From Paraconiothyrium sp. Pb-2020 (Eukaryota > Ascomycota > Dothideomycetes > Pleosporales > Didymosphaeriaceae), in contig JAJUBI010000005.1 in the NCBI GenBank assembly GCA_022419385.1, positions 4,650,001 through 4,714,000 on the forward strand: 64,000 nucleotides of DNA, written 5' to 3'. This document shows positions 56,368-64,000 of the stretch, one piece after another. The translations under genes were made by a program, and so were the position numbers. The first letter of the stretch is position 1; the number at the start of each line of letters is the position of its first letter. Below the pieces are notes generated by a model that ran no database searches, was not told the origin of the DNA, and was given only the letters and a program-made list of their open reading frames with translations.

Positions 56368-58013
56368 TCGCCTGGCAAAATCTATAAAGACTACTTCTAG
56401 TCTGACTCCCTCCCCTGCTCCTCCCGCCTAAACACCATACACCATCGTCCCACAAACCCAAATACGCTAAGATATTCCAGTTAAACACTACAAGATCCCC
56501 ATCACGTCCCACTCCCCTTCCCCTCGCACATCCTCCCACATCTACATCACTCTAACAACCCCTCGCGACCACGATACGACCCCACCGTCCGTCTTGCAAA
56601 AGTGCCGGCCAAATCCCACCCGAGTATCCGATGCAAAAGATAACACGTGTGCTATGCATCCGACCTCCCGTCAGGCTAACATTGTGAAAGCGGAATGCTG
56701 TGAAAACGGAATGCTGTGAAAACGGGTGAATGCCTACGCTAGATAGTGCTTCAACCGAGCGTCTATGGAAACATCCACAGCACCACACACACCCTCAAGC
56801 TCGTCGATGTATGTAACCCCCTAGACGTATGTTATAACGTCATTTCGACGGCGGCACGTCAAGCAAGCGTACCGAGCACGAAGAGGTACTACGGGTACTT
56901 GTCAATTTTGCAAGCGGAAATGAGAGCTAGTTCGAAGGAAGACGGCAAGTCCAAGTAAGGAAGCGAAGTGATGCTGTGCAGTATAAGTGTTGGATCTATG
57001 ATTGATATGTTGTATTGTGTTGTGTTGGATATACGCGTTGCGCGACTGTCTAACGCCTTTGCCATTCCCTGTGTTGTTGTGTCCCATGCAGACCCTTAAG
57101 ACCGAATCCAACTCCGCTCTATGCAACCCTCCCCGAATCCCAAAAGAAAAAAAGAGCAAGAAAAGTGCGACGCTCGCTGAAACGCCAGATATCGCAGTAT
57201 GCTCCAACCATGCATGATGCATGCATGACTCCTCCTATGCACCCAACCTAACCCTCAAACGCTATGAAGAAAATTCAGTGTGCGACGAGCGAAAATACCG
57301 ATCAGCGCTTGACCGACACATTCGCCGAAAAAAATCCCCTTCCCTCTTCACCGACCCCACACCAGCCTCGCCCACCGCCAGAGCCATCATTACATAAAAA
57401 CTCCCTCGTATCCACCTTCCCTCTGCATCCATCCACCTTCTAGAAGCACAAGGTTATTTCCGATCGGAAGCGCACCCGAGCGATTGGACGCAGAGGCACG
57501 GCGGCCGTTTACTCGATGCGATTGCGTGTCGCCTTGTGGGTACGCGCCTCGTCTCGCCTCGGCCAACAGCGCCGCCGGGGCTACCCGTCGCACTGGCCTC
57601 GCACGATGCAGGAACGAGGGTCCTGGCATGCGACTTTTTGTCGCCGGTGTGGCTGGGTGATTCGGAGGAGTCGCGTGGCTGAAGTTTTGCCTTGCTACGC
57701 CGACCGGAGGAGTGCGACGTCGCGGGCTCGGAAGCTGAGGCATCTTCCAGAAGCGTGCGTGGTGGCCGATCTTCCTTCCTGCCCGACGCGACCTAACCCC
57801 AAAACGGCGATTTCTCACAGCCTGCCGCTGATTCGCCGTCGGAGGGAACGGCGTCAGGTATTACTCGGCGGGATCGCCTCCAGGGACGGCACGGCGCTGG
57901 GTGACGTTGTGCTGGTTTCCGGCAGGGAATGCACTGTGATGTGTCGCTGGCGTCAGTCGCGGAAATGTTTCCTCTCGCTTCGACTGCATGTGTGCCCAAC
58001 CGCACTCTGCATC

Positions 58014-59492
58014 TTACTCTTCCTCTGCGTGCATGGCGATCCATCTATCCGGCACGCGGCTCGCAGGGCTCTGAACGGAAGGTGCTTTGCTAGCTCCGGA
58101 TCTCCTTGGGGGCAGCCAGATGCGCGCCTTGCCTACGGCCTTTGAGTCGAGCTTGCCGACGCGCCGCATGTTCATCTCGAGCACAATGACGCGCAGGAAG
58201 TCGCTGTTTTCTCTGGGTTCGCGCTGGCGGACGGCGGGGGGTTCGGACTGGGCGCGGCCGGCTTCAGAGAAGGGATCGGTGGATTTTCTCCGGCTTCGTG
58301 AGCGGTTGCGTCGTTCGTACGTCTGCATTTGGATCATGGGCGCCGAGGTGTCTTCGTCGATGTTCATGGCGAGAGCATCGTAGAGCTGCATCGAGAGCTC
58401 GGTCGGCGAGACGGGTGCAGGGGGTGGATTCAGATAGCGACGTAGTTCTGGAGAGGGTAATCCTTGGATGTGTTTCGGGCGCATCTCGCTGGTAAATTTG
58501 GGCGATAGTATCGATCTTGTGAGTAGATCGTCTGGCGGAACGCTTGGTGCTGTGAAGTTTGAAAATGATTTGGCCGCGGACTTGAGTGCTTGTAGTGAAG
58601 CCGTAAGATTGGACTTGAACGACCTGAACCTTTCAGACGATGGAGGAGAAGGGGTGACGACATCTGGGATGTCCAAGTTCGCAATGTCTTCACAATCGTC
58701 GGATGTGAAATGTAGTAGTGGATGATCCAGGACGCAGTCCTCGGTTGGCGGCGAAGATACGACCTTCCCTCGGCGGTCCGGTAATGATCTCTGATACGAC
58801 TCCGGAGTGCTCAACTCATCCCAATGTGAAGCAAAAGACGGCGCGTTGGTATCCAAAGACGGTGGTATTGTGTAGAGCGAGTCGCTTGAAATAGATCGAT
58901 CTGTTACAGACTGCGCAAAGTCCTTCTCTTGCTCCTCGCTCGCCAGGCTGCCATATTCCTCCTCCGACTCATCCACACGTCCCAGGAGCAGATCCAACGG
59001 CGAGCCGACTACTGAGGCCGGAAGCTCTGACTCGTCCTGCTTCCACTCCTGGATGAGCTGGTCCATGGATATCCTCCTGTCCATGGCGGACCCTTTGCGG
59101 CGGCGCGGGGGCATCTTGGGGATGGTCGTAACAGCCAGCAGCGCGGCGACGGCTGGTGGAATCGCATCGGGATTGTGTCTCTTGGACGCGTGCTGTGGCC
59201 TCCCGCCGTTGTGGCCTCTGACTTTCACGGACTGGGTCGCAGCCGCAGTGCCCGTTCTCGAGGGCGTGCGCGGCGGGATCACGACGGGCTTCGAATGTAT
59301 GGGTGCTTGAGACGGCGCTCGCGGTGGTTCCGGGCTACGTGTGCGCTCCTCCTTCATTTGCATGGTCTTGATGCGCATGGACTTGGAATACGTGGATAGC
59401 GTGGGCGGTGATCTTGCTCCCATCTTCTCCCTCGGACGTTGGGGTGTCGGCGGCGACTGGAGGAGGAACGGGTAGGACCTTGGCACCATCAT
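58014..59492 (-). CDS. Hypothetical disordered protein with a conserved C-terminus
   Basis: An intron-free frame of 492 codons. Most of it is Ser/Pro-rich and disordered, with proline-directed sites (SPPTPQRP, SPEPPRAPS) and acidic patches. Short ordered islands are MDRRISMDQLIQEWKQDE and FRSFKSNLTASLQALKSAAKS. The C-terminal 90 residues contain ENSDFLRVIVLEMNMRRVGKLD followed by a basic proline-rich end, the most conserved-looking part. It has no membrane helix or signal peptide. It is the only confident gene between 54.4 and 63.2 kb. The function is unknown. Confidence 0.75.
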   Translation of the reverse strand: MMVPRSYPFLLQSPPTPQRPREKMGARSPPTLSTYSKSMRIKTMQMKEERTRSPEPPRAPSQAPIHSKPVVIPPRTPSRTGTAAATQSVKVRGHNGGRPQHASKRHNPDAIPPAVAALLAVTTIPKMPPRRRKGSAMDRRISMDQLIQEWKQDESELPASVVGSPLDLLLGRVDESEEEYGSLASEEQEKDFAQSVTDRSISSDSLYTIPPSLDTNAPSFASHWDELSTPESYQRSLPDRRGKVVSSPPTEDCVLDHPLLHFTSDDCEDIANLDIPDVVTPSPPSSERFRSFKSNLTASLQALKSAAKSFSNFTAPSVPPDDLLTRSILSPKFTSEMRPKHIQGLPSPELRRYLNPPPAPVSPTELSMQLYDALAMNIDEDTSAPMIQMQTYERRNRSRSRRKSTDPFSEAGRAQSEPPAVRQREPRENSDFLRVIVLEMNMRRVGKLDSKAVGKARIWLPPRRSGASKAPSVQSPASRVPDRWIAMHAEEE

Positions 59493-61987
59493 GGCTTGGT
59501 AGGATGCCTTTTTGACAGGCAGTCGCTGGGGCTGGCCAGGGTCGGGCCCAGGAGGGCGGCGTGACGTTTGTGGGCTACCAGGCCGAACCTGTTACGTTAT
59601 TGCTAAGGCGGGATTGGGCGACGTGCGTAAGGGACAGTGTCGCGTTAACATGGAGCTGCAGGAGCACGTTTTGCCGAGACCCGCCGTGCCTGAGCGATAT
59701 TGCTTGAATAAAGGAAATTTTTGCAGCAGTGAGGGTGAAGATGAAGCATGCGTGAGGCTGAGATGTTGGATCTGGGGATGTTGGGGTGTAGGTGAGTTCC
59801 GGGGCAGGCGGCGATAAGGGCGATGACTTCAGATGCGCTCGGGAGTGTTCCGCTGATAAAGGATGCCCCCAAAGCACCGTCGCGTGGCCGGCCGGTCAAG
59901 ACACACGACCAACAAGAGCGCGCGCCGTGACACGGCAGCGAGGCCCAGGCAGCCAGCTGAAGCGCCAGTCTCGGCGGCCTCCTGGCTGCGACACGTCCAC
60001 GTTGCGCCGCTCCCCTTGGCCCGCCTTCTATTCACGGAAGCCCCCGGCGCCGCTCACCGCGCATCTCAATCCTGCAGCAGGCATGCGGCAGCGTGTCCCA
60101 AACGGCCGCCATCTGGCGCCGTGCCGATTGGATACCCACGATTCAGCGCGCAAGGCTGATCGAATCCCCCACGCCCCGACTAAGCCGCTATCGTCCGTTA
60201 CCAACCGAAACGTCGTCACGACCTTTCTTTTGCGTGCCAACACCAACCCCCAGAGTCAATAGTCTGCGCATGTCGGACTGCCACGGAATGATCTAATCAT
60301 TACCGCTTCTCGCTGCAGGTGTATAATCCTGGGTATAAATCCCGCCTACGAGATCCCAGAAGCTTATCGCTCTCGATGCATGCACCGCTTTCGTGCAGCT
60401 CCACACCACCACCTTGCACCTGCCCTGCATTACCCCACAGTGCGCTTGCACGCTTCGGGCGGTTGAATGCCATTGTGTAATATCCCATCTGTGCGTGCAA
60501 CCGCCCCAGCCGAAGGCACAAAATCGAGGAAAGGATAATCTGTCATAAATACTTCATTATTCGAAGAACACAAAAGTATTCATCTGAGGTACTCGGATTG
60601 CCTTCCCACTGGCTGTCGTACCCGAATGAGGTCACCACGTGTCCGCACACATTTCGCCAGAGATAGGCATGCATACACCGACACTGGCACATCGCACAGC
60701 AGCAGCCACCCACTTTCTCAAACACATTTCATTTCGCTTCAAGGAAAACTCTGTCCTGACTCACCGCTCGAGCGGTAGCAATTTCTTCGCAAAGTGTATG
60801 TACACGAGACTACCTACCTGCTTAAAGGGTGCCTAGCGCCCAATCTACCTTCTGTATTCCGTCGCCTACGCTTGAGATTGGCTTCGGTGCATAGCGAAAT
60901 TAGCACGTCGTGCAACGCCAGCGATCTCGAGGAAACACGTGCTAGAAATTTCGGCTCTGGGCTAGAAGTCACGACTAGTGATGCGAGCCCGCAAGCCCTT
61001 TTCCGCCGAAGCAAACCATGGCGACCTGCTTGAAAGGTGCCTAGCGCAAGCTTTGCTGGAGCTTTTCTAGAGCGAGCCATCATGTACCTTCTACCTTCCG
61101 ACTTTCATATGAAGCGGCATCTGCTCTGCGGCTCTGTCATCCCGCTCATAATGATGTTGCACGAATATTGTGTAAAGGCACGGACTCGTGCGCGTATCAT
61201 GGTCAGATAATCCGAGCCTTTCCACTCGGTATCGCGGCTTGCAGTTCGCCTTTCAACCTCGCTCGGCGCTTACTTCGTCCGCCGCGAGTATGACGCTTCT
61301 CGGACGCTGCAGGTGTATATATGGCACCGAAACTCTGTTCAGACGCACTGAGCGAGTTGTAATATATACCGTGGCGACGGTGAGGCGTCGTAGCGGCGCA
61401 GTTCGCATCAATGAGCGAGGTGCTGCTTTGCCTATGCTCTTTCACCGCCGTTCCTCACGAAGGGCTGTTTGTAGACCACCTCAACTGTGCCTCACGGCGG
61501 TTGGTGAACGTCTTCAGGCTGAGTAACAAACTGGGGGACTCACACTTTCTTTCTAGATCTGCATACAGAGCGGTTGGAATCTGGTCTGTAAGATTGACCT
61601 GGGCATTTTGGTTCGGCAAGGGAAATGGTAGACAGGAGAGGGGAGACAATCAACCGCATGGATACAACACAACACGTCAGATATCACAGATACTCAACTA
61701 TATTACACAAACCGGAAACGCTGCTTCCTCGCTTGCTGCCTTGCACTGCGCACGTGGCGTGTTTCCCTCGCCGGCTTGAGCGGAAATGATGGGAAGGATA
61801 GTGGGTTTGGAGTATCCCTAGCAAGTGGAGGTTGGAGGCGTACTGCTTCCGGTGCTGCGTGCATTTCCCAGTCCCACGAACGAGGGTTTGCAAACTGACT
61901 TGAGGGCGGATATGTGGTGTACTCATCAGAAATTGGTTTTGTCGTGAAGATGCGCGGTTGAAACACTATCGCAAGCACCATCTTTTT
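59493..61987. other. Gene-poor region
   Basis: 2.5 kb with overlapping frames below 160 codons and no protein-like signal. A 24-base direct repeat (ACCTGCTT.AA.GGTGCC and flanks) occurs at 60816-60839 and 61024-61047. A segment with CTGCAGGTGTATA also occurs twice (about 60315 and 61308). Confidence 0.45.
60816..61047 (+). repeat. Pair of 24-base direct repeats, 208 bases apart
   Basis: 60816-60839 and 61024-61047 differ at two positions, both A/G. They could be remnants of a duplication or the edges of a small inserted element. Confidence 0.5.
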
Positions 61988-63203
61988 CACTGCAATCTTT
62001 AGCCCGGACGGGGAGCTGAGGTGTAGCGTGGGTTATACCTGTGCTATTTTGGTGCGCCGTGGTGGCTGGGTGGTGCACTGCTTTTTCTAGCGCGGACGAG
62101 GCCGTAGCGTCATGTCCACCGCGCCGCGCCCAAAATCCACCGTCAACGTGCCATGTTCCTGTAGCGATTAAAATTTTTGAACGTATCGGAGGGGTGGGCA
62201 CGTCGCGTGGTGCGAGGGAAATTTTGTATACTGACGACGCGTGGGTGTATAATGATAACCTAAAATATAATTTGACACTGCTTTCTTTAGCGCGGACGAG
62301 GAGAGGCAGCCTTTGTCAGCCTTGCCGTTAGCCCTGTGTAGGACTTGTCTGTAGAGAATAGGAGGAGTGTTTTAGCTGCGTTGGAAGGTTACACAGTTGA
62401 GGTAAGGCTTATAGCAAGCGATACGCAGAATGGAACCACAGTACGCGTTGTAGCTGCTTGGTAGGACTCAGCGCAATTGGACTCTGTGTCGCCCACCTCA
62501 CTTCCACCCTCCCACTATTTTCACCCCCTTGTCCACATATCAGCTGGACATGCTTGTACCGCCACAGAGGACCTACTCGTCCGCACTCAAGCTTGCAGTG
62601 AAAAGTTACTTACCTTATCCACTCATCTAGCCCTGACTAGGAAGCGGTCTTATTTGGCATAATACCATCTCTATGCGGCGGTGATACTCATCCTGATGAG
62701 ACTAACAGACCAGATCTAACGAGCCTTCGCGTTTGCGTTTCTCGTGCTTGGGTATGCATGGATCTGACTTTCGTTAGAATGAGCTACGTTTTCATATCGC
62801 TAGAAGTCAGATACGCTTGCACACCTTCTGCTTGAGATGCCCGTTGTTATTAGATTATGCGCGTCTTATCGTCTTTGTGACGTGACGATGAGCCGTGATT
62901 CGCCAACACCGAAAGACTTGTAAAAACTCTTCTATGGCAAGCCAGTAGTTCTCTTTCGATACTTAAGGTGCTGTTAGGGAATTCTCGTCGGAGGAGCTTT
63001 GATGTGAGTTATTTATGTTCTGTTGAATGATGATGCCTAGGACAGAGTTATAGTTAGTGATGTGGCTGCTTGATAGATAACACTGAGAGCGCAGTTAGCC
63101 CCTGCATCGCATGCCTCACTTACATCCTCTTACATTATCTTTGTTCATACGCGTAAGCCAGTAGTAGCAGCTCTACACTGCATTCTCTAGCGCGGGCGGG
63201 GAT
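61988..63203 (-). repeat. Second cluster of transposon-end-like motifs
   Basis: On the plus strand, copies starting CACTGC and containing TAGCGCGGACG (or a close variant) lie at 61988-62015, 62076-62103, 62276-62303 and 63176-63203. They are the reverse complement of the 55.1-56.4 kb motifs. One copy in the other orientation lies at 62573-62600. The copy at 62276 is preceded by TATAATTTGA, matching the GTCAAATCATA that follows the copy at 55814. The motif may therefore extend by about ten bases to a TA. Confidence 0.7.
62276..62600. mobile_element. Possible 325-base MITE-like element
   Basis: Bounded by inverted motifs at 62276-62303 and 62573-62600, which match at about 22 of 28 positions when one is reversed. 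It has no coding capacity. A TA lies near both outer edges, but a clean target duplication cannot be fixed because the ends have drifted. Confidence 0.45.
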
Positions 63204-63215
63204 ACTGTGGGTCAG

Positions 63216-63915
63216 GGTAGGCACAGCAACTGATCAGGAGGATACCTTTCTCAGCGCAAAGACAGCCTTGTCCTCGAATGAAAGACTCGCCAGAGCAGCC
63301 GTGGCAAACAGTTCAGATTGGTACAGCCTGATGGATGCTCTTCGACGAAAATGGTTTTGGCCATGTACCTCCGACGGGGATCAAGAGGCGGAGGAGCGGA
63401 TACGCGGAACAAAAGTCTTAGCAACTGCCGCCGAAGCTCTCATTGGGGCTGTTCACATTGACTCCGGCTTCAAGGCGGCTAGAGCGTGCACTAAAGTCTT
63501 CATACCTGACATCAAGGCACTTCTACCTCAGATGTTTCAATGAGACTTCACGCACACCAAGACTCCGGAAGATTTAGAAGCCGAGACACTGACTGGCATC
63601 GCTTCGAGACGGGCATTATTGCTCGAAGCATTGACACATCCTTATCGTGGAATTGACGCCAAGGCGGAATCTTATCAAAGACTTAAATTCCTAGGCGACG
63701 TAGTCCTGGATTTTCTTATCTCTACATATTCCTCGCGTTGCCTGCCAGAGTCATCACAAGGAAAAACGACTCGGATCAAAGCAGCCCTTGCAAACAGCAA
63801 CTTTTTGGGCTGTTTTTGCCTTCGCTTCCGTATGGACAGGAATCTAGTTCGCATCGAAACGGGGCATACTTACCACATTAAATATGTGCTGGAATGCGAG
63901 AGACTGCCGCTATAG
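63216..63915 (+). pseudogene. Dicer-like RNase III fragment
   Basis: A single frame holds the second half of one RNase III domain and the first half of another, the order found in Dicer. The first part reads FLSAKTALSSNERLARAAVANSSDWY.., then AAEALIGAVHIDSGFKAAR. An in-frame TGA at 63541-63543 follows. The second part reads LLLEALTHPYRG..SYQRLKFLGDVVLDFLISTY. The first domain lacks its N-terminal signature, and the piece begins 13 bases after a transposon-end-like motif. Two metal-binding residues are changed: Thr replaces the usual Asp three before EALIGA, and Lys replaces Glu in the RLEFLGD motif. The frame ends at 63915. Both ends are truncated, so this is a decayed copy of an RNA-silencing gene. 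Confidence 0.7.
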
Positions 63916-64000
63916 CAGTTCATGCATCATCATTAAGTTTGACCTAACATTTGCTTTCTGCACACAAGTGAAGGGACGGTGGCGAAGTAAGTCAAGCTTA

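Larger units (their letters stand above)
54322..58013. other. Gene-poor, repeat-bearing region
   Basis: 3.7 kb with no complete gene. It contains a possible protein remnant (54709-54960, minus), five copies of a transposon-end-like motif (55116-56367) and a 171-base tandem repeat. At 56695-56725 the short unit CGGAATGCTGTGAAAA occurs twice in tandem. A 209-codon plus-strand frame at 57516-58145 has random, Arg-rich composition and overlaps the next gene, so it is not called. Confidence 0.5.

Noticed and set aside
57516..58145. A 209-codon plus-strand frame
   Set aside because: Arg-rich random composition, no motif, and it overlaps the 3' end of the better supported minus-strand gene at 58014-59492.
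1..64000. CRISPR arrays, bacterial operons or phage genes
   Set aside because: The introns and protein families are fungal nuclear; the regular short repeats seen here do not have CRISPR spacing.

Overview
The window looks like nuclear DNA of a filamentous ascomycete, most likely a dothideomycete of the order Pleosporales (inference from protein character, not from a database search). The support is: short introns of about 48-70 bases with GT..AG ends and CTRAY branch sites; typical fungal gene families (HET, Clr5-ankyrin, Pth11-like rhodopsin domain, palH/RIM21, 2EXR-type LPxELR proteins); and spacing of one gene per 2-3 kb. I see no rRNA, tRNA or CRISPR array that I can support.

Layout. 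0.7-12.1 kb: an LPxELR-domain gene, a broken RNase H1 gene, a DHA1-type MFS transporter, a broken thioredoxin gene, a protein disulfide isomerase, then HSBP1 and EBP2 transcribed divergently. 12.5-16 kb: a degenerate conserved fragment that shares a 100-base repeat with 4.0 kb, a cysteine-rich single-pass membrane protein and an unknown gene. 17.3-23.3 kb: a Pth11/rhodopsin-type membrane protein, a CYP7/8-like cytochrome P450 and a monocarboxylate-type MFS transporter, possibly a small detoxification or metabolite module. 23.7-30 kb: a small unknown gene with a duplicated promoter and 5' end, a long coiled-coil protein with an odd C-terminus, and an unknown gene. 32.7-34.5 kb: a HET-domain gene. 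36.3-48.1 kb: housekeeping genes, all on the minus strand: ribosomal eL32, DCN1, sorting nexin MVP1 and pH sensor palH/RIM21. 49.4-53.3 kb: a large Clr5-ankyrin gene. 54-64 kb: gene-poor, repeat-rich DNA with one clear gene (58.0-59.5 kb) and a broken Dicer-like fragment at the end.

The most unusual observation is at DCN1. Its UBA-coding exons 1-2 and the rest of the gene are separated by a 2,174-base intron, and that intron is almost filled by a complete multi-exon gene on the same strand. The second is a family of about ten 28-base, transposon-end-like motifs in two clusters of opposite orientation (55.1-56.4 and 62.0-63.2 kb). The second cluster directly precedes a Dicer-like RNase III fragment that carries an in-frame stop and has lost metal-binding residues.

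All gene models were built by reading frames and splice sites by eye. Exon edges given as exact are phase-consistent, but no transcript data were available.
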